Source of the DNA: Lactiplantibacillus plajomi
GTDB taxonomy: Bacteria; Bacillota; Bacilli; Lactobacillales; Lactobacillaceae
DNA length: 64,000 nt
Assembly (NCBI RefSeq): GCF_005405405.1
Contig: NZ_BJDZ01000009.1
Location: forward strand, 1 to 64,000
Reading direction: 5' to 3'
Every line of letters starts with the position of its first letter. The first letter of the stretch is position 1. A program made the translations under genes and the position numbers. Shown piece after piece: positions 26,312 through 34,994 of this stretch. Below the pieces are notes generated by a model, which did not search any database, was not told the origin of the DNA, and was given only the letters and a program-made list of their open reading frames with translations.

Positions 26312-26851
26312 ATGTTAGACTTAACGACTTTACTACAACAATCCATCCGGTTGGACCGGGACATTACGGCTCACCAACAGATTCATTGGAAGCCGGCCGA
26401 CCGGCTCCAAAACGCGATGGTGGCGTTGGACGTAGAATTAGCTGAAATGGCCAATACGGCCGAATGGTTTAAAGTTTGGAAGGTTCATAAGGGGAAGGCT
26501 GACGCGGGTAAGACCAAGCGTGAAACGTTACTGAACGAATACGTTGACGCGATGGACTTTTTCTTCCTGTTAGCTGCAATTCAGCAGTGGACCCACTTGG
26601 TACCACTAACTACTGACGACCTGACAAAGTTGGCCGAACAACGGTCGACGGATTTGAATAAGCAATATTTAGCCATTAAGCACCTGTTATACGATGCCTA
26701 CTTTAATCACCGCCAAGTGAGCTACCAACACGCTTGGCACGTGTTTCTGAAATTAGGGTTAGTGGAATTTGGGTTTACTCAAGATGAGATTCAAACGGCC
26801 TTTACGGCTAAGAACCAAGTTAATGAACAGCGACAAGCTGATAATTACTAA
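26312..26851 (+). CDS. Dimeric all-alpha dUTP diphosphatase (dUTPase_2 family)
   Basis: This 179-residue helical protein of the MazG/dimeric dUTPase superfamily converts dUTP to dUMP and pyrophosphate, keeping uracil out of DNA. The metal-binding helices are visible: ALDVELAEMANTAEWFKVWK (ExxE, about 38-57) and LLNEYVDAMDFFFLL (ExxxD, about 73-87). These pairs match the family pattern. It closes a three-gene cluster with two unknown proteins and may be co-transcribed with them. A shared terminator separates it from the next convergent gene. Its specificity (dUTP versus other NTPs) is inferred from family. Confidence 0.85.
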   Translation: MLDLTTLLQQSIRLDRDITAHQQIHWKPADRLQNAMVALDVELAEMANTAEWFKVWKVHKGKADAGKTKRETLLNEYVDAMDFFFLLAAIQQWTHLVPLTTDDLTKLAEQRSTDLNKQYLAIKHLLYDAYFNHRQVSYQHAWHVFLKLGLVEFGFTQDEIQTAFTAKNQVNEQRQADNY

Positions 26852-26852
26852 C

Positions 26853-26882
26853 AAAAAAATCTGCCAAACGGCAGATTTTTTT
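26853..26882. terminator. Bidirectional terminator
   Basis: AAAAAAATCTGCC and GGCAGATTTTTTT form a perfect 13-bp stem with loop AAAC between convergent genes. Confidence 0.9.
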
Positions 26883-26884
26883 GT

Positions 26885-27235
26885 TTATTCGGTAGTTGAA
26901 TCGTTATTGAGCAAGGTGGCGTCGTTATCTGGATCATCCGCAATCAACTGGTTGACTAAGTCAATTAGCGGCTGACGCTGATCCAAGTCGTCGTCACATT
27001 CGAAAAAGGCGCCAAGTTCCTCGGCCACCAACTGCGGATCGGCGTCCATGTAACGGTAATCGTAACTATTAATTGTGTAGTGCAAATGGTCCGGCATGTG
27101 GGCAATCACGCACCCGGTCGCCGATTTTCCCTTAGTGGCCTTATCGGTAAATTCCACGGATAAGTTGTAGGGGGCGTCGGTCGAGCGGTCCTTAATGGCG
27201 TGGGCAATGTTTCCGGCAATTGCTTCAAGTTTCAT
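26885..27235 (-). CDS. Uncharacterised acidic protein
   Basis: This 116-residue protein has no signal peptide or membrane segment. It has an N-terminal helix (MKLEAIAGNIAHAIKDR), a strand region (NLSVEFTDKATKGKSATGCV), and a strongly acidic C-terminal third (FFECDDDLDQRQPLIDLV, ending DPDNDATLLNNDSTTE). No family recognised. GAGGTG precedes the ATG. It is transcribed away from the surface-protein pseudogene and has a good terminator, so it is probably a real gene. Confidence 0.72.
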   Translation of the reverse strand: MKLEAIAGNIAHAIKDRSTDAPYNLSVEFTDKATKGKSATGCVIAHMPDHLHYTINSYDYRYMDADPQLVAEELGAFFECDDDLDQRQPLIDLVNQLIADDPDNDATLLNNDSTTE

Positions 27236-27403
27236 GTTTTCACCTCGTGGTCTATTATAGCGAGTTTGCGGGTGGTTGACTAGCTGGGAAAGCAGCGCGC
27301 TCGTTCTTAATAATTTAAAACCTGAATTAATGGTTAACAGTGGTCAACAGTGCTATATTGTGAATGAGTTTAATAATATCTGGAGAAAGGTCGCGTTTGG
27401 GAC

Positions 27404-30400
27404 ATGCAAAAGCGAAGGGTTAAGTTACGTACAATACCGGAGTCGTCTCATTTTTTGTACAATACAGGTAAAACACTGTTAATGTTAGGTTTAGGAAGTT
27501 CAATAGTTGTACTTGAACACCAGGTAGGAGCGGATGCTGCAGAAATAAAAACTGTGACTTCGGCATCACCGGCAATGGTAAGTCCAGCAAGTGCGGTTCA
27601 AACTGCTCGTTCTCAGGTGTTGAGAACGAGTCAAGGTTCGGTTGAGCCGTCGGTGGCACCAACAGTTGGGGCTGAAGCGCAGTCGGCTGATTCGGCATTG
27701 AGTGTCGAGAAAGCTAAAATGAACGCCAAGTCAACTGGCCAACTCAGCTCGCAACTGACTAAGGTGGCACAAAATTCGGCACAATCAGCAGCTCAACCGG
27801 CAACCGAGTCACAAGCGGCAATAATTGAACCGACCACTGCAAAAGCTAAGACTGCTAGTCCTCAGGCACAAACGAGTGCGGGGACCAAACCTGAAGCAAC
27901 GGTTGCGGAAAGTAGCGTAACCGGTACTTCAAAGGTTGCAATTGATCGACAGACAGTGCAAGTGCCAGAAAAACGAGTAGTGCCGGAACCACAGCCAAAT
28001 GTGGATTTAATTTACCATGGTTTGGTTGCCCAGTTTGATAAGCAAACTGGGCGGTTAACGTTGCACGGTGGTGAGCCAAAGCGGTCTGATACCACTGAGA
28101 TGCTAAGCGGGGCGGATTTTGACTTGAGCCAGGTACGTGATGTCGTGGTTGATGGTATGGTGAAGGTTGCGGATGATTATGGTCGGGGGTTGTTTGAAAA
28201 TCTAACGAACATGCGGACCTTGTCCGGTTTAGATAAGGTGGATGTACGGACCGCCGTTAACTTTGATGGGATGTTTAAAAATGACCAAGCCATCACCGAA
28301 CTTGATTTGAGTCACTGGGATATGCGCCAAGCACGTTCGGCCACGAGCATGTTTGAGAATACCCGGTCACTGCGTAAAATGACGTTTGCCTTCAAGAGTC
28401 CCGATTTACGTACCGTGGACCGTATGTTTTTTAACATGGATGCGGACGTTACGGTAGCGGATAGTGCGGTGACGGTTAAAAACTGGGATGCCTACGGGAT
28501 TCAAGCTTATGATCAACTTTTTAGAGGAGCTCACTTGCTAAGTGCGGATTTAGCAAACTTTGATTTTTCGGGGGGCACTAAGGCAACCGGGGTATTTCAG
28601 GACGTTTCACTTCAAAGGTTAGATTTGAGCAATAGTCGTTTGTCCCGGTAAGTCGCGTTAACGGACTGGTTAGCCGGAAGCCGGGTTCACGATTTACTGC
28701 TCAATGGGTGGACGGTTCAATCAGGGCAAAAAGCGGACCTATTATTTGATCAGACGGTTGTGGATCACTTGGAAATGAAAGACTGGTTGCTAAATTATCT
28801 AACAAGTGAGCAACTGACCAGCCTGGCGGAGCGGATAACTGCAAGCGTTGCGGCTGACAATCAATCGGGAAGTATTGATTTAAGTGGTTGGCAAATCACG
28901 CCCGAATCGTCGGTACCTCCCTTGTTCCAAAAGGTAAAAGTCCACCAGCTGATCCTCGATGGTTGGGGAACGAACGGCTTACAAAGCTTAGCCAATTGGT
29001 TTAGTGGCGCGCAAATCGATCAGTTAGCGATGAACGATTGGAACTTACCGACACAGGGGCTTACTAATTTATTCGAAGCAGCTACGATTGGTACGCTTAA
29101 TGCGCAACGCTGGTGGTTTAGTGCTAAGCCATATGAGGATGACGCGTTGACCGAGACGCACCAGTCGCTAAGCGGATTATTTCAAAACGCACAAATTAAA
29201 ACACCGTTGGATTTAAGTAGTTGGCGCACCGCGAACGTGGTCGATTTGAGTGAATTGTTCCAAAACTTTAAAGGTGCTCCAACGGTTAACCTAAATGGCT
29301 GGGACGTTACACACGTTCACGACTTTGACGCTGCCTTTAAAAGTGCAGATTTTCAGACGTTAGATTTATCGACTTGGGATTTCGCTGGTGCACAAAGTAC
29401 GCAGGAAATGCTACAGACGCCGGGATTAAACCAGTTTAGCGTGAACGAGTCGCTGCGATTTAAGGGTACTAATGACGAGGCTTCATACCTGAATACACCA
29501 CCAGTGACGATTGATTATCCGGGGTACTGGCAAAACCAAGCCACCGGTGCAATCTACACCGCGGCCCAACTCGCTAACTTGTACATGCATGATCAGGGAA
29601 TTAGCGCGACTTACCGATGGCTTTCGAACCAGACAGCACTTCAGGTGACGGACTTGACGTTGCACGTTGGTGCACACTATGATCCGCACCAATTAGTCAG
29701 CCAACTGGTTGGACCATTGGGTGACCCGTTGACCCCAACGCAAACGGGACTTGAGTTTGAGGGCGCGGTTGATTCACGCCAAGCGGGGCAGTATCCAGTC
29801 ACCGTTAGTTATCAAGACCGATATGGTAAACGGGTGACGGCAACCGCTACCGTCCGGGTCATTGCAAATGATAGTCAAGCTATTTTAGCGGGGCGGAATA
29901 TGACGGTGGTCGCCGGTCCCCGAGTCACCTTAGCACAAGTTGCAGATTTGTTAGATGCTCGTGATGATCAGGGCCGGGTGATTTCATTAACGGATGCTTT
30001 GGAGCAACAACGGCAATCCGTTGGCGCTTTGACCGTTAAATTAACTAATGAACTTGGTGAAACGTTGCCAACCCTTGATTTAGCTCATGCTGGGCATTAT
30101 TTCTTGGCTTTTAGTTACTTGACCAATAATTATGATTTGCTGACGCATACGAGTGAGTTAACGTTATTAGCGACCCGGGCAGCCGTCCATGTTGCTCCGG
30201 TTACCGTAATTCAGTACCACGTACCAACGGTTGACTGGCAAACGGGCGTTCAATTAGTTGACGCAAATGGTCAAACGGTTAACGAACCGTTGAAGGTACT
30301 TGCGGTCGACTGGTTGAACGGACCGGTTGATCCTAAACACGCCGGACGGTCCCAGTTGACGTTAACGTATACCGACCTTGCAGGTAACGTTGTGACGGGG

Positions 30401-31129
30401 CAAGCTTGGATGACGGTAGTGGCAAGCCAGGCCCAGCTAGCAGTTAAGGTACCCGCACCAATCGTAGTGGGAACGCTTAACAATTTCGACCCAACAACGG
30501 TTTTTGATTGGGCGGTCGACGAAGCCGGACAATTGATACCGGCCACACAAGTCCACTTTACCGATAACGTTGACCCCAATCGGGTCGGACAATATGCCGT
30601 GCGGGTACGCTATTCTGGGCCGTACGGGACCGAGTTGGCGCAGACGGTGTCGGTCCAGGTCGTTGCTGCGCCGGCCCCCGTTGATCCCAAACCGGGCAAC
30701 CCGGCGCCAGTCACGCCGGAACCGGTTAATCCCGAACCAGGTAACCCGGCGCCAGTCACGCCGGCCCCCGTTGATCCCGAGCCAGGCAACCCGGCGCCGG
30801 TCACGCCGGAACCGGTCAATCCTAAACCAGTCAAGCCTGTGCCAGATATGGCAAAGCCGATTGAACCGCAACCTAACTGTCCGCAGCTAGTTGTATCAAA
30901 GTCTAATAATCAAAAGCAGCAATCAGCGAGTCGACAAGCCGATTCTTGGCCAAACTTAGTCACTGAAGTTAAGGGTGTCGGTCAACCAGAACGGCCAGTG
31001 TCGACCGGTGATTCTCAGCGGCTTCCGCAAACGGGGGAACTAAGTTCAAAAGGCAAACCTGCTGGCGTAATTTTACTGGCGTTAATGAGTTTTCTTGTCC
31101 TAGTAACCGGCCGGCGACCGCGGAATTAA
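27404..31129 (+). pseudogene. LPQTG-anchored BspA-like surface protein, interrupted by one in-frame stop
   Basis: This is a single frame of about 1240 codons broken only by TAA at 28649-28651; the sequence on both sides continues in the same frame with no other stop. The order is: signal peptide (about residues 18-45), a Ser/Ala/Thr-rich stretch, DUF285/BspA-type repeats (such as MFKNDQAITELDLSHWDM and LFQNFKGAPTVNLNGWDV) on both sides of the stop, three or four Ig-like domains, a Pro-rich wall-spanning repeat, and the sortase signal LPQTGE (31022-31039) with hydrophobic helix and RRPRN tail. An intact protein would be a cell-wall adhesin candidate. The upstream part lacks the anchor and the downstream part lacks signal peptide and ribosome-binding site. 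Confidence 0.88.
30673..30845 (+). repeat. Pro-rich wall-spanning repeat in surface-protein pseudogene
   Basis: Tandem units of about 15 residues of the form GNPAPVTPEPVNPEP are repeated roughly three times, encoded by near-identical DNA. It is typical of the segment crossing the cell wall before an LPxTG anchor. Confidence 0.85.
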
Positions 31130-31130
31130 G

Positions 31131-31691
31131 TCACTTTTGAATGGTCTTGGATTCAATTAAGGATTGAAATCGGTCGTCATGGTTAAAGTGATAAGTGACG
31201 GTGTGACCGTTAATGGTTACAGTCCAATCCTGAAAAGTGACTTGTCCGGCTGTCACGGTGTACGGAATCCGCCGGTGGTTATTTGCAATGATCAGGTGAG
31301 TTGCTGTAATTTGATAGGTCGTGCCCCAGGCTTGGTTGGTCGCCATACTACCGGTTTCACGGATAGTACTGGCATCTTTGAAGTAAAGGTATTGACCGCC
31401 ATCGTGGACGGTATTAACGGGTGCCCGGCCGGCGTCCATAGCCTGTCCCACGTCTTCGCCATCGAACTTAACCGGAAAAATTGAGAAGCTTTTACCGATT
31501 AAATATTTTTGGATAGTTTGGCGGGTTGTACTGTTTGTCTGACTAGTCGAAGTCGAAGGTAACTTGGTATGTTGGTTGCTTTTGGTGCTTTGAGGTTTAA
31601 TGGGTGCTGATTTTGGTGAACTGGAACAGGCGGTCAGTGGCAGACTAACTAGGCTAATAATGATTACTATTAAAACGTGACGGGTGCGCAT
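31131..31691 (-). CDS. Putative lipoprotein
   Basis: This 186-residue secreted lipoprotein has an N-terminal signal (RTRHVLIVIIISLVSLPL) and lipobox LTAC with Cys at about residue 22. A Ser/Thr/Lys-rich linker (about 23-58) follows, then a C-terminal domain of about 125 residues (GKSFSIFPVKFDGEDVGQAM, GTTYQITATHLIIANNHRRI) with alternating strands. It resembles small Lactobacillus lipoproteins of unknown role. AGGAGG precedes the ATG. Its stop lies one base from the stop of the convergent surface-protein pseudogene, leaving no room for a separate intergenic terminator. Confidence 0.82.
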   Translation of the reverse strand: MRTRHVLIVIIISLVSLPLTACSSSPKSAPIKPQSTKSNQHTKLPSTSTSQTNSTTRQTIQKYLIGKSFSIFPVKFDGEDVGQAMDAGRAPVNTVHDGGQYLYFKDASTIRETGSMATNQAWGTTYQITATHLIIANNHRRIPYTVTAGQVTFQDWTVTINGHTVTYHFNHDDRFQSLIESKTIQK

Positions 31692-31795
31692 GGTGAAAAC
31701 CTCCTAAAATGATTTGTTTTAAATGAATGGCCTTACTGATTCAAGATTAATTTTACAACATCGGTAGTGATCTCGGTCGGCCGATTTCTACGGCA

Positions 31796-32137
31796 TTATC
31801 GGCGCAATAAACGTGCACATTTAGTATGAACTATGTTTTTTAGAGTGAACCAAAAATAAGATTCCTTGTTAAACCAACGTTTACAAGGAATCTTATTTTT
31901 AATAAAGACGAATATCGTGTAATATATCTTGTTTGGAAGTAATCTCAAAACGTATCGGAAATCCAGTGCATTTTTAATTTTGGTAAAAATGTCAGTTTGC
32001 GGCATACCGCGGGTGGAAAACAATCTAAGCGTAATCATTTCTTCTATATGTGCATGATTTAATAGAAGCTCATTTAATGTATACGAAAACAAACGATAAT
32101 TCACTGTCAAGCTTCTCCGTGGGACAAATCGGGACAA
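31796..32137 (-). other. AT-rich open frame beside tRNA-Arg, possible mobile-element remnant
   Basis: A 113-codon frame on the minus strand is much more AT-rich than its neighbours. It opens at a TTG without a clear Shine-Dalgarno, and its last third reads through a perfect hairpin (31852-31900), so it is unlikely to be an intact gene. The segment LNELLLNHAHIEEMITLR faintly recalls phage late regulators but is too short to assign. Its position on the 3' side of tRNA-Arg is where integrating elements usually insert. Confidence 0.35.
31852..31900. terminator. Perfect long hairpin, terminator-like (copy 1)
   Basis: AAAAATAAGATTCCTTGT and its exact complement flank loop TAAACCAACGTTT. Copy 2 at 32174-32223 has the same design and loop motif. 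Confidence 0.75.
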
Positions 32138-32173
32138 ATTATTTCGTCACCCCGTCTAGTTTTGTCGAGAACT

Positions 32174-32223
32174 AAAAATAGAGAATCCCGCTAAATCAAC
32201 GTTTAACGGGATTCTCTATTTTT
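32174..32223. terminator. Perfect long hairpin after tRNA-Arg (copy 2)
   Basis: AAAAATAGAGAATCCCG and its exact complement flank CTAAATCAACGTTTAA. It lies 27 bases past the tRNA 3' end on the minus strand and is probably its terminator. Confidence 0.8.
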
Positions 32224-32249
32224 AAAACTGTAACTGTGAAATTCTAATA

Positions 32250-32323
32250 TGTCACCTGTGAGACTCGAACTCACAACCCTCCGCTTAGAAGGCGGATGCT
32301 CTATCCGGTTGAGCCAAGGTGAC
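32250..32323 (-). tRNA. tRNA-Arg (anticodon TCT)
   Basis: The minus strand folds as a full cloverleaf: acceptor stem GTCACCT/AGGTGAC with discriminator A, D arm with GGCTCAACCGGATAGAGC, anticodon stem-loop CCGCC-TTCTAAG-CGG, and T arm GTGAG-TTCGAGT-CTCAC. The anticodon is TCT, reading AGA/AGG. No CCA is encoded. There is no flanking tRNA cluster. Confidence 0.95.
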
Positions 32324-32581
32324 AACAACAGGATTTATTATAGATAAGAACGTTGAAGGTGTCAATTCTTATTTAAGTTTTTAACGGCGCCGGTACGCGC
32401 TTGCAATCGATAAAAAAGTTGGTCAAGGGGGTCGTTGAACGGTGACTTGGATGATTAAATGGTTGTCATAGTTTAAGAAAGTTTAAAGAAGAGTGTAGAA
32501 ATTGTTAAACCTAGACTTTTAACTTGAAATATTCCTGTAACAAAACGATAATAAAAATGTAACAGGGAAGGAGAATCAGTT

Positions 32582-32707
32582 ATGGGTCCAGTTTTAGCTA
32601 TTATCGGTATTTTGACCATCGCAGGCGGTATTCAATATTATTCAAACATGGTTGCAAAAGAAAATGCAGCAAGCAAGCATTTCACTGCTTCCCGTAATGA
32701 CCGTTAG
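32582..32707 (+). CDS. Tiny single-pass membrane protein
   Basis: This 41-residue frame opens MGPVLAIIGILTIAGGIQYY, which is one hydrophobic helix, and continues with a polar tail (SNMVAKENAASKHFTASRND plus R). GGAAGGAG lies about 9 bases before the ATG, and a perfect 21-bp hairpin terminator follows. These support a real gene too short for routine calling. The function is unknown. Confidence 0.7.
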   Translation: MGPVLAIIGILTIAGGIQYYSNMVAKENAASKHFTASRNDR

Positions 32708-32751
32708 CCTGCGGGCGATTCATCCGACATGCACACAGTGCCAATACAATC

Positions 32752-32797
32752 AATCAAAAAAAGAACTGATCACTAATGATCAGTTCTTTTTTTGATT
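32752..32797. terminator. Bidirectional terminator, perfect 21-bp stem
   Basis: AATCAAAAAAAGAACTGATCA and its complement around CTAA, between two convergent small genes. Confidence 0.92.
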
Positions 32798-32951
32798 ACT
32801 TAATTTTTGGGGCTTTTTCAATGGTTTCAGTCTTACCGGCAGCCCAACGTTGGATAGCAGCGATTTGCTTTTCGCGACGAATGCGCTTTTGCTTACCAGC
32901 AACTGGCCGACGTGATGCCCAAGTGTTATATGGTTTTGCAACAACAGTCAT
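32796..32951 (-). CDS. Small basic protein of unknown function
   Basis: This 51-residue frame starts MTVVAKPYNTWASRRPVAGK and continues KQKRIRREKQIAAIQRWAAG. It is strongly basic in the middle with an amphipathic helix, suggesting nucleic-acid or ribosome contact, but that is inference. AGGAGGG lies about 11 bases before the ATG, and a shared terminator covers the stop. It stands alone on the minus strand. Confidence 0.7.
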   Translation of the reverse strand: MTVVAKPYNTWASRRPVAGKQKRIRREKQIAAIQRWAAGKTETIEKAPKIK

Positions 32952-33176
32952 AAGAGTATGTCCCTCCTTTGATTAGTCCAATAACGACTATATTAAAACA
33001 AGTATAGTGTCAATTGCAACCGAATTTTACGGAAAAGCAGGCTTTCCCTGAAAAAATTGCACTCCCATTATAACCAACTTGTCAATTAAATGTCAAGGAG
33101 TTATCCTTTACAGAGTGTGGCGAAATTCAAATCATTTTAGACGTTCATTTTAAAAATGTCTGGCAAATACAAACAA

Positions 33177-33206
33177 TTAGACACCCATAGCGGATAATGC
33201 TATATT
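33177..33206 (+). promoter_or_regulatory. Promoter of the TetR gene
   Basis: TTAGAC at 33177-33182, 18-base spacer, and extended -10 TGCTATATT ending at 33206, 26 bases before the ATG. The 280-base gap before it (32952-33231) is AT-rich and shows no gene; an imperfect dyad lies at 33139-33162. Confidence 0.55.
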
Positions 33207-33231
33207 ACTTTTAGAAAGTAGGGAACTAATT

Positions 33232-33861
33232 ATGAGTCATGATATCGATCCGCGCGTGGATAAGACGCGGCGGCGGTTACGCCGAGCACTAATTACATTA
33301 CTACAAACTGAAACGGTTGAAAATATTTCCGTTCAAAAATTGACCAGTACCGCATCGGTGACTCGTGGCACGTTTTACCTCCATTATAAGGACAAACCTG
33401 CGTTTATCGATCAGGCGCTGGAAGACCTGGTCACGGAGCTATTTGACGCGGCCATCGTTACGGTGGGAATTGGCGACGTGATGACCAATCCGGCGGCCCC
33501 GTTACGGCGGGTGCAAGTCCTCTCGCTGTCGCGGGCGTTAGGTTACATTGATGCTCACGCTGAAGCGTTCCAGACGTTACTGTTGGACCAGCGCCAACTC
33601 GCCGTTAGCCAGCGAATCAACCGTCAGCTAACGAGTTGGATGCAGCGGTTTTACCGGGACTTTCAAGATCAGTTTGCGGACCTCGAGGTGCCGATCAACG
33701 TTCAAATCGCTTACTACGTCTCCGCCACGGTGGGCTTGATCACCGACTGGTTGGCCAATGATATGATCTATACGCCGCATTATTTAACGAAATGCATTAA
33801 AAAGCTCCATCATTTAATGACAACGCGCAGTATTAGTTTTACGGACTTTTTTGTTCAATAA
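33232..33861 (+). CDS. TetR-family transcriptional regulator
   Basis: This 209-residue regulator has a TetR helix-turn-helix at about residues 10-56: RRRLRRALITLLQTETVENI, then VQKLTSTASVTRGTFYLHYKDK. The C-terminal helical domain resembles the TetR_C_8 group found with DhaS-type regulators. There is no divergently transcribed partner; the nearest upstream gene is a convergent small protein, so the target is unknown. Autoregulation is possible through a dyad near 33139-33162. Confidence 0.9.
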   Translation: MSHDIDPRVDKTRRRLRRALITLLQTETVENISVQKLTSTASVTRGTFYLHYKDKPAFIDQALEDLVTELFDAAIVTVGIGDVMTNPAAPLRRVQVLSLSRALGYIDAHAEAFQTLLLDQRQLAVSQRINRQLTSWMQRFYRDFQDQFADLEVPINVQIAYYVSATVGLITDWLANDMIYTPHYLTKCIKKLHHLMTTRSISFTDFFVQ

Positions 33862-33870
33862 AACTAAAGC

Positions 33871-33899
33871 TTGACGACTAGGCAAAAATTTGATAGTAT
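33871..33899 (+). promoter_or_regulatory. Promoter of the rplU operon
   Basis: TTGACG at 33871-33876, 17-base spacer, TAGTAT at 33894-33899. Confidence 0.75.
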
Positions 33900-33904
33900 T
33901 TTCC

Positions 33905-33990
33905 TGTTGTATTTGTGGACTTCTACAGCTACAACCGCACGGGGTGAGTTTTAAGTTCAGCTTGACTGACGCTTAACTCGGCGAGTCTAA
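33905..33990 (+). promoter_or_regulatory. Probable ribosomal protein L21 leader
   Basis: The transcribed region before rplU can fold into stem-loops (GTTGTA...TACAAC, and GACTGACGCTTAACTCGGCGAGTC) and contains GGGGTGAG. Position and shape suit the autoregulatory L21 leader known in Bacillota; this was judged by eye only. Confidence 0.5.
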
Positions 33991-34020
33991 GTGATTCATA
34001 ATTTAAGGAGGTGCACAAAC

Positions 34021-34329
34021 GTGTACGCAATTATTGTAACTGGTGGCAAACAATATAAAGTTGAAGCAGGCCAAGCTATCTACGTTGAAAAGCTTGACGC
34101 CGCAGCCGGCGACAAGGTAACTTTTGATCAAGTTGTCTTTGTTGGTGGCGACTCAACCAAGATTGGTACCCCTACTGTTGATGGTGCGACGGTTGAAGGT
34201 ACTGTTGAAAAGCAGGGCCGTGACCGTAAAGTGGTTACTTTCAAGTACAAGGCCAAGAAGGGTCAACATACTAAGAAGGGTCATCGCCAACCATATACCA
34301 AGGTAACGATCGACAAAATCAATGCATAA
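34021..34329 (+). CDS. rplU: Ribosomal protein L21
   Basis: This 102-residue large-subunit protein begins [20 protein letters not shown] and contains [20 protein letters not shown], the L21 signature. The reading frame is open upstream, but AAGGAGGTG sits 8 bases before the GTG at 34021. It is first gene of the rplU-prp-rpmA operon. Confidence 0.97.
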   Translation: MYAIIVTGGKQYKVEAGQAIYVEKLDAAAGDKVTFDQVVFVGGDSTKIGTPTVDGATVEGTVEKQGRDRKVVTFKYKAKKGQHTKKGHRQPYTKVTIDKINA

Positions 34330-34350
34330 TTAAGAAAGTAGGCATTGCTT

Positions 34351-34686
34351 ATGATTCAGGCTACCATTTCTCGTAATTCCGACGGTCAGGTGACCGCCTT
34401 TAAAATGACGGGACATGCTGATTCAGGTGCTTATGGACAAGACATCGTGTGTGCGGCGGTCTCGGTGTTAGCAATTAGTACGGTCAATGGGATCGAACAA
34501 GTTGCCCACCTAAAGCCCACGATTCAAAGTGATGAGACTAACGGGGGATTGTTGATTGCAGATTTTTCCAAACTTGATTTGGCGAATGAACAATTACAAA
34601 CACTTTTAGCTAGTTTCACGCTCGGATTAAACGATGTGGCCGCGAATTATGGTGATTTTATCACGGTTCGCGAGCAAACACGATAA
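34351..34686 (+). CDS. prp: Ribosomal-processing cysteine protease Prp
   Basis: This 111-residue protease removes the N-terminal extension of L27 in Bacillota. The catalytic His is in MTGHADSGAYGQ (about residue 22) and the Cys in DIVCAAVSVL (about 34); both are intact. An in-frame TTG lies at 34345, too close to GTAGG. It lies between rplU and rpmA, the universal arrangement where L27 carries the extension, which it does here. Confidence 0.95.
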   Translation: MIQATISRNSDGQVTAFKMTGHADSGAYGQDIVCAAVSVLAISTVNGIEQVAHLKPTIQSDETNGGLLIADFSKLDLANEQLQTLLASFTLGLNDVAANYGDFITVREQTR

Positions 34687-34710
34687 CTACATTCGGAGGT
34701 GGACTTTACT

Positions 34711-34989
34711 ATGTTAATGAACTTGCAATTTTTCAGTCACCATAAAGGTGGCGGTTCAACTACCAACGGTCGTAACTCAGCTGGTCGTCGTTTAGGCGCC
34801 AAGCGGGCTGATGGCCAAACGGTTAAGAATGGGAACATTCTTTATCGTCAACGTGGGACGCACATTTACCCAGGTGTCAATGTTGGTCGCGGTGGTGACG
34901 ATACGTTATTTGCAAAGGCAGACGGTGTCGTTCGTTACGAACGCATGGGTCGCGACAAGCGCCAAGTTTCTGTTTACCCAGCAAAATAA
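34711..34989 (+). CDS. rpmA: Ribosomal protein L27 with cleavable N-terminus
   Basis: This 92-residue protein begins [20 protein letters not shown]. The MNLQFF segment is the extension cut by Prp, probably between Phe8 and Ser9, exposing the tail that reaches the peptidyl-transferase centre. The remainder ([34 protein letters not shown]) is standard. GGAGGTGG precedes the ATG at 34711; an upstream GTG overlaps it. Confidence 0.97.
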   Translation: MLMNLQFFSHHKGGGSTTNGRNSAGRRLGAKRADGQTVKNGNILYRQRGTHIYPGVNVGRGGDDTLFAKADGVVRYERMGRDKRQVSVYPAK

Positions 34990-34994
34990 TTATG

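Noticed and set aside
30610-30834. A minus-strand frame rich in Gly-Ser-Thr repeats, resembling a collagen-like protein
   Set aside because: It is the exact antisense of the Pro-rich wall repeat in the surface-protein gene and has no ribosome-binding site.
30673-30845. Regularly repeated DNA that could suggest a CRISPR array
   Set aside because: The repeats are in-frame coding units of a Pro-rich linker, with no unique spacers between them and no cas genes.
31740-32330. Complete prophage or island attachment sites at tRNA-Arg
   Set aside because: No second copy of the tRNA 3' end and no integrase frame were found, so only a remnant is proposed.
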